A stretch of DNA of 64,000 bases, taken from assembly GCF_049985285.1 (NCBI RefSeq), contig NZ_JBNIEU010000005.1, positions 1 through 64,000 on the forward strand, given 5' to 3'. Below the pieces are notes generated by a model. The model ran no database searches. It was not told where the DNA came from and was given only the letters and a program-made list of their open reading frames with translations. This document shows positions 53,150 through 60,958 of the stretch, one piece after another. Positions within the stretch are counted from its first letter, which is position 1; every line of letters starts with the position of its first letter. This DNA is from Aestuariirhabdus sp049985285 (GTDB lineage Bacteria > Pseudomonadota > Gammaproteobacteria > Pseudomonadales > Aestuariirhabdaceae). The position numbers were made by a program, and so were the translations under genes.

Positions 53150-54526
53150 ATGCAACTCAGTATTTTTGACCTTTTCAAAGTGGGTGTGGGGCCCTCAAGT
53201 TCACACACGGTAGGTCCCATGTGGGCCATGTGCCGCTTTTTGAAGCGCCTGACCCGCAGTGGGTTTCTGGATCAGGTTGAGCGGCTTGAGGTTCATCTCT
53301 ATGGCTCGCTTGCCTTAACCGGTAAGGGGCACGGTACCGATCGTGCGGTAATTCTAGGGTTGTCAGGTTGCCGGCCGGACCGGGTTTTGCCGGCGGAGGT
53401 TGTCAGCATCTTTAATCAGGTGTGCAGCCGCAAGGAGCTGGTCGTCGGGGGCCGGATCATCGGTTTTGATCCAGTCCAACATATCGGTTTTCACCATTTC
53501 GAAACGTTGCCGCGCCACCCCAACGGCATACGAGTGGAAGCCTATTCTTCTGATCGATTGCTGGATCATAGGGAGTATTTCTCGGTCGGTGGAGGATTCG
53601 TTGTTGAAGAGGGGGAGGTTGAAGCGGTGGCTCTTGACGCCAATGGTGCCGCTCCTCCCTACCCATTTACCACGGCCATACAGCTGCTTGAGCTTTGTAA
53701 TCTGAATAACCTCACCGTTTCTCAGCTGATGCTGGAAAATGAGTTGAGCATTCAGGGGGATAAGCAGGTGGTGCTGCAGATGCTCGACCGGATCTGGCAG
53801 GTCATGGAGGAGAGTATAGAGCGGGGTTGCAAGCAAGAGGGCATACTTCCCGGTGGGCTGGGTATACGGCGTCGGGCTAAAAGCCTGTTTGAGGACCTAA
53901 AGTCCAGGCCAGAGGCTGCCCTGCGTGATCCTTTGGCAGCCATAGACTGGGTCAGTCTGTACGCGTTAGCGGTAAATGAGGAAAATGCCGCCGGCGGCCG
54001 GGTGGTTACCGCACCCACCAATGGCGCTGCAGGGGTGATTCCCGCCGTACTGGCCTATTATATGCGGTTTATGCACGGTGCTAGTCAAAAAGGTATGAGA
54101 GAGTTTTTGGCTACAGCGGCAGCCATTGGCATGCTTTATAAACACAATGCTTCTATTTCCGCGGCGGAAGTTGGTTGTCAGGGGGAGATTGGTGTTGCCT
54201 GTTCGATGGCTGCGGGGGCACTCGCCGGCGCAATGGGCGGTAGTTGCGAGCAGATAGAGAACGCGGCAGAGATCGGTATGGAGCACAATCTGGGTATGAC
54301 CTGTGATCCTATTGGTGGATTGGTGCAAGTGCCTTGTATAGAGCGTAATACTATGGGGGCGATTAAGGCCATAAACGCTGCGCGATTGGCGCTACGTGGT
54401 GATGGGCAGCACCGGGTTAGCCTCGACTCGGTAATTGAAACCATGCACCAAACTGGAATCGATATGCAGTCAAAGTACAAAGAAACCTCCCAGGGTGGCT
54501 TGGCAGTCAACGTCGTTGAATGCTAG
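53150..54526 (+). CDS. sdaA: L-serine ammonia-lyase (single-chain, iron-sulfur)
   Basis: Converts L-serine to pyruvate and ammonia. 458 residues from ATG 53150, matching the SdaA/SdaB family; the frame is open from 53102. N-terminal beta domain (LSIFDLFKVGVGPSSSHTVGPMWAM), then alpha domain with YYMRFMHGASQKGMREFLATAAAIGMLYKHNASISAAEVGCQGEIGVACSMAAGAL and LGMTCDPIGGLVQVPCIERN, whose cysteines hold the 4Fe-4S cluster. Confidence 0.95.
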   Translation: MQLSIFDLFKVGVGPSSSHTVGPMWAMCRFLKRLTRSGFLDQVERLEVHLYGSLALTGKGHGTDRAVILGLSGCRPDRVLPAEVVSIFNQVCSRKELVVGGRIIGFDPVQHIGFHHFETLPRHPNGIRVEAYSSDRLLDHREYFSVGGGFVVEEGEVEAVALDANGAAPPYPFTTAIQLLELCNLNNLTVSQLMLENELSIQGDKQVVLQMLDRIWQVMEESIERGCKQEGILPGGLGIRRRAKSLFEDLKSRPEAALRDPLAAIDWVSLYALAVNEENAAGGRVVTAPTNGAAGVIPAVLAYYMRFMHGASQKGMREFLATAAAIGMLYKHNASISAAEVGCQGEIGVACSMAAGALAGAMGGSCEQIENAAEIGMEHNLGMTCDPIGGLVQVPCIERNTMGAIKAINAARLALRGDGQHRVSLDSVIETMHQTGIDMQSKYKETSQGGLAVNVVEC

Positions 54527-54632
54527 CGCGCCGTTAGATCAGCGTTGCTGGGCATGGCGCGGGAGCCTGTCCCGGCGGTAGGGGGCGCGGTGTTTGCTAT
54601 TGTGTAAGTGCTAACGCTTTGATGAAACGCCT

Positions 54633-55139
54633 ATGCGCCAGATACACACATTGTTAATTTGTGCTTCGCTGAAGATCTTTTTTTTAGCGAGTCCGCTTGG
54701 GCACGCGTCTTCTGTGTCAGGGGGTGGCAGCGTCCAGAATCACAAGGCATCGGGTTTGCCTATGGCGGAAAAAAGGAGCGGTTCAAATTGCACCTATTGG
54801 AAAGACAGTCTTAAGATTCTTATTAATAAGCAGTCTTATCCTGTTGATTATATTGATAATTATTCAATTTCTAGAGGGAGAAGGTTGGTTGTTCAAGGGT
54901 ATGTGGAGTTAGCTAAGCACTGCTCGTTTGGTAGTGCCGCGCGGGCGGCTCTGTTTCGGAAAATTTGCGAATTAAACGCTGAGCTAATCGCCAATGCCGC
55001 CCCCGATGTACTTTCCCTAACCATGACCCAGGTACTGGCAGGGCAGTGGGAGCGAATAAGCCTGTTGCAGTATGGTGCACGCATGCAGGCCGCTTATTGC
55101 GAAAGGGGACCGGCTTATCCCTTAATCGTCGCTCAGTAA
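54633..55139 (+). CDS. Hypothetical exported protein, cysteine-containing
   Basis: Not recognised. 168 residues with a cleavable signal peptide ending ...SPLGHA. The mature part has four cysteines (SNCTYW, KHCSFG, KICEL, AYCERG), which could make two periplasmic disulphides, then helical text (SFGSAARAALFRKICELNAEL). The middle (54800-54890) is AT-richer than its surroundings. ATG without a strong ribosome site. It stands alone after sdaA. Confidence 0.6.
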   Translation: MRQIHTLLICASLKIFFLASPLGHASSVSGGGSVQNHKASGLPMAEKRSGSNCTYWKDSLKILINKQSYPVDYIDNYSISRGRRLVVQGYVELAKHCSFGSAARAALFRKICELNAELIANAAPDVLSLTMTQVLAGQWERISLLQYGARMQAAYCERGPAYPLIVAQ

Positions 55140-55221
55140 CCCGTCATCGAGGGTTTATTGTTTAAATGCTGGGGCGTTTTCCGTATAATGCGGCCTCATT
55201 TTTTAAGGTGGAGATCAATTT

Positions 55222-55653
55222 ATGTCCAAACTGAGCATGGGTGGGCGGTTCGTGAAGCAGGAAGAGCTGGAGGCGATGGAGCAGAAGCGTCTTGTGGCAT
55301 TGCTGGAGATAACGGAGAAGCATAGTGCCCAGGTCTCGGAACTGACTGCTCAGCTGGAAGTGGCTCGGAAAGAGGCCGCACGTGCAACTGAGCTGCTTCA
55401 AAATGAAAAACGCGACACCGCGAGTCGCCAGCGATCGCTGGAGGAGGAGCTGAAGGGTCTCCGAGCATTAAACCCTGAGCGCATGAAGAAGCAGGGCAAG
55501 CGTTTGCAGGAGCAAAATCGTGCGTTGACGGCTGATTTGAATGTCCATAAGAGCAAGAATAAGCAGCTCAACGAACAACTGAAAAAAGCAAAAGCCGAGC
55601 TTGAGCAACTCAAGGCGGAAAGCGAGCAGGACGATACGCAACAGGTTGCCTGA
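55222..55653 (+). CDS. Coiled-coil protein of unknown function
   Basis: 143 residues, nearly all helical and charged, with long heptad-like Leu/Glu/Lys runs from residue 12 to 135 (ELEAMEQKRLVALLEITEKH; LEEELKGLRAL; QLNEQLKKAKAELEQLKAES). Soluble, no signal peptide. ATG preceded by AAGGTGGAG. It lies about 90 bp before the VWA gene and could be in the same unit. Low complexity limits any family call. Confidence 0.7.
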   Translation: MSKLSMGGRFVKQEELEAMEQKRLVALLEITEKHSAQVSELTAQLEVARKEAARATELLQNEKRDTASRQRSLEEELKGLRALNPERMKKQGKRLQEQNRALTADLNVHKSKNKQLNEQLKKAKAELEQLKAESEQDDTQQVA

Positions 55654-55745
55654 CCGCAATTGGATTGGGTCGCCAACTAAGGCATTTTCCCGCCCCGGCG
55701 CAAGGTTTATACTAAGCCTGTAAACGCTAACGGTGTGGAGTCGTA

Positions 55746-56453
55746 ATGGGTGATCGATTCAGGGAGCTGAAGCCGCGCTCCAGTTCGGTAGAGGTTGCTC
55801 GATTTTTGCAGCACGCCGAATCTCTTCCTTTGGTACCTGCATCGCGTCGAGGGCGATTGATATTTGCCCTCGACGCGACAGCCAGCCGTGAACCCACCTG
55901 GGATCGCGCATCCCATCTACAGTCGAAAATGTTTGCTAACACAAAGGCGCTGGGAAATCTCAGCGTACAACTTTGTTATTATCAGGGTTTTCGCCAGTTC
56001 ACTGCCAGTGATTGGGTCGATGGTCCCCAACAGCTGCTCGGCAAAATGGAGCGGGTGCGTTGTCTCGCTGGGCAAACACAAATAGCCAGAGTACTTCAGC
56101 ACGGTATTGATGAGAGCCGCAGACATCCGGTGCAAGGGCTGGTTTTTATAGGTGACTGCGTCGAAGAGCCTATCGATCTTCTATGCGATCTGGCTGGGCA
56201 GCTAAAGCTTTGTGGTACCCCGGTTTTTATTTTTCATGAGGGTGGCGAGCACGCTGCAGCTCAGTGCTTGAAGCAGATTGCGCGGGTAAGTGGCGGAGTG
56301 TATGTGCCGTTCAATAGTTCTGGAGCTGCGGTATTAAGCGCGCTGCTCAGTGCGGCTGCGGCCTTCAGCCTGGGCGGTGTTGAGGCTGTTGAAAAACTCC
56401 CCGCCTCTCAAATGATCTATCTTGAGCAGCTAAAACAACAGTTGAGGAGTTAG
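55746..56453 (+). CDS. VWA-like domain protein
   Basis: 235 residues resembling a von Willebrand A fold. LIFALDATASREPTWD gives a MIDAS-type D-x-T-x-S start (DATAS), and GLVFIGDCVEEPID resembles the later Asp loop. The C-terminal VYVPFNSSGAAVLSALLSAAAAF is hydrophobic. It starts a three-gene run with the J-domain protein (3-bp gap) and a small membrane protein (GTGA overlap). Confidence 0.75.
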   Translation: MGDRFRELKPRSSSVEVARFLQHAESLPLVPASRRGRLIFALDATASREPTWDRASHLQSKMFANTKALGNLSVQLCYYQGFRQFTASDWVDGPQQLLGKMERVRCLAGQTQIARVLQHGIDESRRHPVQGLVFIGDCVEEPIDLLCDLAGQLKLCGTPVFIFHEGGEHAAAQCLKQIARVSGGVYVPFNSSGAAVLSALLSAAAAFSLGGVEAVEKLPASQMIYLEQLKQQLRS

Positions 56454-56456
56454 CGT

Positions 56457-57173
56457 GTGCAGTTCCTGATGTTAGGCTTGTTCGTTGCTGGTATGGGGCT
56501 TTGGATCGCTTCCCAGCCCCCATTGCGCAGGCGCAAGATATCTCTTGCTCTACTGGTCGCCCTATTATCAATAGTCGCTGTCTATCTCTTGGTGAGTGGG
56601 AAAGGGACTGTTTTGATCGCGTTCTTTGCAGCGCTGCTCCCTTTCGTAAGAAGGTTTTTGCCGCTATTGCGATGGTTGCCCCAGATTAAACAGCTATGGA
56701 GCCGCCGAGCGCGACAAAAAACAGCAAATACTTCAGAAGTTGTGACCGAAATGTTGCGTATGACCCTGGATCAGGGGACCGGTGAGATGGATGGAGAGAT
56801 ACTGGTCGGCAGGCACCGTGGCGCAAAGCTCAGCGAACTCGACTTCGATGCTATCCTGAATCTTTATAATCATTGCCCGCCTGCGCAACAAGATACGCTT
56901 CGCCTTTTACAGGGTTACCTGGAAAAAATGCACCAAAGGCAGTGGAGAGAGTATCAGGGCTCCAGTAGCGCAACTGATCAGCAAACCAAAACGATGGGTG
57001 AGATTGACGCCTATAGGGTTCTTGGGCTAGATGAAGGTGCTAGTCGACAGCAAATAATCGATGCCCACCGGCGACTTATATCCAGGGTTCACCCCGATAA
57101 AGGCGGTAGTGCCTACCTTGCAGCGGAGCTTAATGCTGCTAAGGAGAAGTTACTGGGGGAGAGCGGGCGGTGA
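56457..57173 (+). CDS. Membrane-anchored J-domain protein
   Basis: 238 residues. N-terminal hydrophobic segments near residues 2-20, 28-48 and 52-66 anchor it; the C-terminal 60 residues are a J domain with DAYRVLGLDEGASRQQIIDAHRRLISRVHPDKGGSAYLAAELNAAKEKL, carrying the HPD motif that stimulates DnaK. A Tim14/DjlA-like design. GTG start at 56457. Inference: it recruits DnaK to the membrane for the VWA partner encoded upstream. Confidence 0.82.
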   Translation: MQFLMLGLFVAGMGLWIASQPPLRRRKISLALLVALLSIVAVYLLVSGKGTVLIAFFAALLPFVRRFLPLLRWLPQIKQLWSRRARQKTANTSEVVTEMLRMTLDQGTGEMDGEILVGRHRGAKLSELDFDAILNLYNHCPPAQQDTLRLLQGYLEKMHQRQWREYQGSSSATDQQTKTMGEIDAYRVLGLDEGASRQQIIDAHRRLISRVHPDKGGSAYLAAELNAAKEKLLGESGR

Positions 57174-57517
57174 CCACGTTCTTAATAACCGTCCTGCTTG
57201 CCACCCTTATACTGCTTGGCTTTTATGCACTGTTTTATTTATCCCAACGCAAGCGCAGGCGACTCGGTCGTGATGATGTTCTGCAGTTGATAAGCGCTCG
57301 GGTCAGTGGTGAGGGTGGTATCCAGTGGGTTTCGTTCCTTTCGCTTCCTATATATTATGATGTGTTTCTTGAAAGCGTTAGAATTGATTGTAACAGGATA
57401 GAGAGCGACGAAAATCTGGTTGGGCAGGGGCAGCCTGTACAGCTATCTGCTGATGCTTGCGACCGCTACCGGGAACTTATTCAACGTGTGCAGCATCATT
57501 TTGAATTGACCTGTTGA
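57170..57517 (+). CDS. Small membrane protein of unknown function
   Basis: 115 residues; one or two hydrophobic segments at the N-terminus (FLITVLLATLILLGFYALFYL), then a basic RKRRR stretch and a soluble part. Start overlaps the J-domain gene by GTGA, so it is translated with it. No family recognised. Confidence 0.65.
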   Translation: MTTFLITVLLATLILLGFYALFYLSQRKRRRLGRDDVLQLISARVSGEGGIQWVSFLSLPIYYDVFLESVRIDCNRIESDENLVGQGQPVQLSADACDRYRELIQRVQHHFELTC

Positions 57518-58164
57518 GAGGCGTTTAAAGAAACTGCTAACAGGCTTTTAATATGAGTTTTTTTGATATTTTCGTGCGAGCTTGCACGAATGCGGCGGCA
57601 TTGCCGGTAGCCGGTTGAGATTTCGGACGAACCCCAACGCCGTTACAAAGGGTTTGGTTTCCTGGTGCCCAACTGCCCCCCGTTTTCCTCTTCTTTATAT
57701 CGAGCGATAAAAAAACCCCGGCTATCCTGGGGGGTGGATACCGGGGCAAGACCATTAGGAGTGAAACAAAGGTACACATTCCTACGTAAGCAAGGTCATT
57801 GCTGACCCAGATCAAGACCGGCCAATTGGGGGATAGGAGCCGTCTTGATTCGCTAAGTATTGTCGCTTGTATAGAAAACGTCCAATGGAGAGAGGGCTAT
57901 TTTTACATTTTTTTCGCATATCCTTATTGGGTTCCCCGCATTTTTATTATAGTTGTCGGGATCAATAGCACCTCTATCTCCCTCGCAGGGCCTCTATCTT
58001 GGGCGGTTGGGGTTCATTAGTTCCATTGGCCACTATTTTCATAGGGTTATTACGGTTTTTTTTAGTGGTAGGGTGCCGGTAGCAGTGGGCGCATCAATGG
58101 CCTAAAAAATGGGGTCGGGTGCAGTAGTTGTTCGTTAGGTTCGGTAGAAGGGTTGGCTGCTTGA
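57518..58164. other. Gene-free stretch with an orphan terminator
   Basis: 647 bp before the TetR gene. A minus-strand terminator hairpin lies at 57713-57747 with no gene in front of it on that strand. The rest shows no reading frame with family text. Promoter for the TetR gene must lie in the last 150 bp, where A/T runs (58050-58070) occur. Confidence 0.5.
57713..57747 (-). terminator. Orphan minus-strand terminator
   Basis: CCCCGGTATCC pairs with GGATA(G)CCGGGG (one bulge) around a C-rich loop, followed on the minus strand by T7. No minus-strand gene lies upstream within 400 bp, so it may end a small RNA. Confidence 0.6.
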
Positions 58165-58836
58165 ATGAAAAAGGTATCACGTAAAGAGAGAGAGTTTTTG
58201 CGCCGCGAGCAGGAGATTCTTGATATCGCCTTGAATTTGTTTCTGCGCAAGGGGGAGGAAAACGTTACCGTTGAGCTTATTGCTGAAGAGGTTGGGATAG
58301 GCAAAGGCACAATCTATAAGCACTTTCGTTCCAAGGCGGAGATCTACCTTAGAATGATGATCGATTACGAGCGTGAGCTGGCAGACCTGTTTCAATCACA
58401 GGAGGTAACACGAGATAAGGACTCACTGGCGCGTAGCTATTTTGAGTATCGCCTGAAAGACCCGGAAAAATACTATCTTTTTGAGCGTTTGGAGGAGAAG
58501 CTGGCCCAACGCAATCCCTTGCCCGGTATGTTGGATGAGTTGCACCAAATTCGGGCCTCTAACTTTGATCGCTTAGCGGATCTAATTCGTGCCCGAATAG
58601 CTGCCGGAAGCCTTGAGGATGTGCCAGAGTACTATCATTACTGCGCCGCATGGGCCTTAATATCTGGTGGCGTAGCCATGTACCACTCTCCATTTTGGCG
58701 GGGCGTTATTAAGGATAAAGAAGGCTTTTTTGACTATATGATGGATATTGGTGTGCGCATGGGTAATCGTGGTCGTAGTCGGACCTCTGGCACTAAAGGG
58801 GAAGTTAACGCCGTGGATGAAGGGGATAACCTGTGA
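58165..58836 (+). CDS. TetR family transcriptional regulator
   Basis: 223 residues. N-terminal helix-turn-helix: ILDIALNLFLRKGEENVTVELIAEEVGIGKGTIYKHFRSKAEIYLRMM; the rest is an effector domain ending in a basic, low-complexity tail. It is coupled by a GTGA overlap to the following radical SAM gene, an unusual arrangement that suggests joint control. Confidence 0.87.
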   Translation: MKKVSRKEREFLRREQEILDIALNLFLRKGEENVTVELIAEEVGIGKGTIYKHFRSKAEIYLRMMIDYERELADLFQSQEVTRDKDSLARSYFEYRLKDPEKYYLFERLEEKLAQRNPLPGMLDELHQIRASNFDRLADLIRARIAAGSLEDVPEYYHYCAAWALISGGVAMYHSPFWRGVIKDKEGFFDYMMDIGVRMGNRGRSRTSGTKGEVNAVDEGDNL

Positions 58837-59726
58837 GTCGGCAACCTTTCGCTTATATAGAGCCTCTGTATCGTCCACCTAGTGAGGCGCGCTCGCTGAT
58901 CTTGCAGGCTACCAACGGTTGTTCCTGGAATCGTTGTACCTTTTGCGAGATGTATACCGAGCCGCAAAAAAAATTCGGCGTGCGCCCGGACGAAGAGATC
59001 GAACAGGATCTGCGGTCAGCTGCCGCTTATAGGGGAGATATCAGGCGGGTGTTTCTTGCAGACGGGGACGCGATGGCGTTGTCGGTAAGGCGGTTAATCT
59101 CCATCCTTGAGATGATTCAGCGTCACCTTCCTAATGTTGAGCGCGTTTCAGCCTACTGTTTACCTCGCAACTTACGCGGTAAGAGCAGGCAGGAATTGGA
59201 GCAGCTGCGTATGCTTGGTTTGGGCCTGCTGTACGTTGGTGCGGAATCAGGAGACGATGAGGTGCTACAACGAGTAAACAAAGGGGAAACCCACAAGAGC
59301 ACCTGTGACGCATTGCTGCTCGCCGGAGAAGCCGGGATAAAGCGCTCGGTGATGATTCTCAATGGTTTGGGGGGCGTTAGCTTGAGTCGCCAGCACGGGA
59401 TTCAGTCGGCACGATTGGCCAACATCACGCAGCCAGAGTATCTTTCGACATTGGTGGTTAGCTTTCCAATGGGCGAAAACCGTTTCAGGGAGCATTTTCC
59501 CGACTATGTGCCCTTGCAGCAGGAGCAACTTTTTGAGGAAATGGAGTTGTTGTTATCGAGTTTAGAGCTCGACAATACGATTTTCAGGAGTGATCACGCC
59601 TCCAACTATCTCGTGCTGAAAGGACGGTTAGGGCGGGATAAGGCGCAGTTGTTGAAAGAGGTCAGGCGGGCCATGTCTGCACCGCAACAGGCGGGCTTGC
59701 GTCAGGAGTGGCAAAGGGGTTTATAA
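58833..59726 (+). CDS. Radical SAM protein with atypical CX4CX2C motif
   Basis: 297 residues. The cluster motif is NGCSWNRCTFC (Cys30, Cys35, Cys38), that is C-x4-C-x2-C rather than the usual C-x3-C-x2-C. The remainder reads like a radical SAM barrel (FLADGDAMALSVRRLISILEMIQ; LGLGLLYVGAESGDDEVLQRVNKG; LNGLGG). No B12 or TRAM domain. GTG start within the TetR stop. Substrate unknown. Confidence 0.82.
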   Translation: MSRQPFAYIEPLYRPPSEARSLILQATNGCSWNRCTFCEMYTEPQKKFGVRPDEEIEQDLRSAAAYRGDIRRVFLADGDAMALSVRRLISILEMIQRHLPNVERVSAYCLPRNLRGKSRQELEQLRMLGLGLLYVGAESGDDEVLQRVNKGETHKSTCDALLLAGEAGIKRSVMILNGLGGVSLSRQHGIQSARLANITQPEYLSTLVVSFPMGENRFREHFPDYVPLQQEQLFEEMELLLSSLELDNTIFRSDHASNYLVLKGRLGRDKAQLLKEVRRAMSAPQQAGLRQEWQRGL

Positions 59727-59737
59727 GGGGTGTTGGA

Positions 59738-60343
59738 ATGAAGCGATTTTCGCTAGTGATGGGTTGCACGTTTATGCTGTTTTCGGTGGTGGCTTGTATG
59801 CCATCGGAGATCTATTCTGAAACGGAGCGTTATGCTCGAGATGCCCGTCTCTTGGATTCCTTTGATCTGTATCGAACCGGGAACTGGGGTCTTCCCAAAG
59901 ACCCGGCGATATCGGTTGTTCGGGTCCAAAGCTCCAATATAGAAGCGGATCGATACAGCGCTCAGTTGGCCGATACGATGGTGGGAGGGCTGCGTAGTTA
60001 CTTTCCCCATATTCATGAAGCCAGATCAGCAAAGAACTTTAACGCAGCCTTGACGATGGCGCGTAAAGAGAGGGCCGATTACTTACTGGTTCCCCAGTTA
60101 CTGGTTTATGACGATGCCATTGGCGACTGGAAGCAATGGCGGGAATCTCAGGAAATATCAGAGGTTGGCAGGGATAAAATTAAAATCACCCTGGCGCTCT
60201 ATACCGCGGCGACCGGTGGGTTGGTCGAGAACGCTTACATCGAAGGGCGCAGTGGCTGGCTTACGTTTATTAATAGCGATCCGGCAGACCTCCTTTATCC
60301 GGCTATTGAAGAGTATGCGCAGCAGCTCTACGGTAATCACTAG
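59738..60343 (+). CDS. Predicted lipoprotein, DUF4823-like
   Basis: 201 residues from ATG 59738 (AGGGGTGTTGGA upstream; the frame is open from 59708). Signal peptide with lipobox-like VVAC (Cys near residue 19-20), then LLDSFDLYRTGNWGLPKDPAISVVRV, ARKERADYLLVPQLLVYDD and YTAATGGLVENAYIEGRSGWLTF. Probably an outer-membrane lipoprotein. It is followed closely by a DUF1285-like gene. Function unknown. Confidence 0.72.
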   Translation: MKRFSLVMGCTFMLFSVVACMPSEIYSETERYARDARLLDSFDLYRTGNWGLPKDPAISVVRVQSSNIEADRYSAQLADTMVGGLRSYFPHIHEARSAKNFNAALTMARKERADYLLVPQLLVYDDAIGDWKQWRESQEISEVGRDKIKITLALYTAATGGLVENAYIEGRSGWLTFINSDPADLLYPAIEEYAQQLYGNH

Positions 60344-60363
60344 TTTGCATCGATGGGGGTAGT

Positions 60364-60930
60364 ATGGGCAATACACCGGGGGCTTTAGCGAGGGCACTAG
60401 CCGGCCTGCGGCCTAATAAAGGCTTGCCCCCGGTAGAGGATTGGCAGCCTTCAACCCACGGCGATAGCGAGATGCGCATAGATCGTAATGGTGATTGGTA
60501 TTATCAGGGGTCTACGATTGAGCGAAGCGCCCTGGTTCGCCTTTTTTCTACGATTTTGCGCTGTGATGAAGGTATTCACTACCTTGTGACCCCGGCGGAG
60601 AAACTAAGTATCGAGGTTGAAGATGCACCTTTTGTTGCGATCGACCTCGAACCGCAATCAATGCACGCTGACCCACTGCGCTTCGTCACTAATTTGGGAG
60701 ATGTTGTCCCTCTTGATTCACAGCACCCCCTTGAAGTCGTGATCGATGCTAAAGGCGAAGGCATACCCTATATATTGGTTAGGGGGGCACTTAGAGCCCG
60801 TATTCACCGCAATCTGTTCTACCATCTAGTAGAGCATCATTGCATTGAGAAAGTTTTGGGAAATCAACGCCACCTTGGAGTCGTCAGTAGTGGAGCATTT
60901 TTTTCCCTGGGGAAACTGCAGGAACATTAA
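60364..60930 (+). CDS. DUF1285-like protein
   Basis: 188 residues, cytoplasmic. MRIDRNGDWYYQGSTIERSALVRLFSTILRCDEGIHYLVTPAEKLSIEVEDAPFVA is characteristic of DUF1285, whose role is not known. The N-terminal part is Pro-rich and the C-terminus has RARIHRNLFYHLVEHH. It lies 20 bp after the lipoprotein gene. Confidence 0.82.
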   Translation: MGNTPGALARALAGLRPNKGLPPVEDWQPSTHGDSEMRIDRNGDWYYQGSTIERSALVRLFSTILRCDEGIHYLVTPAEKLSIEVEDAPFVAIDLEPQSMHADPLRFVTNLGDVVPLDSQHPLEVVIDAKGEGIPYILVRGALRARIHRNLFYHLVEHHCIEKVLGNQRHLGVVSSGAFFSLGKLQEH

Positions 60931-60958
60931 CCGACTAACCGCAAGGTAAGGACACAGC

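Noticed and set aside
57537..57815. 92-residue minus-strand reading frame
   Set aside because: It reads through the orphan terminator hairpin and looks like random sequence.
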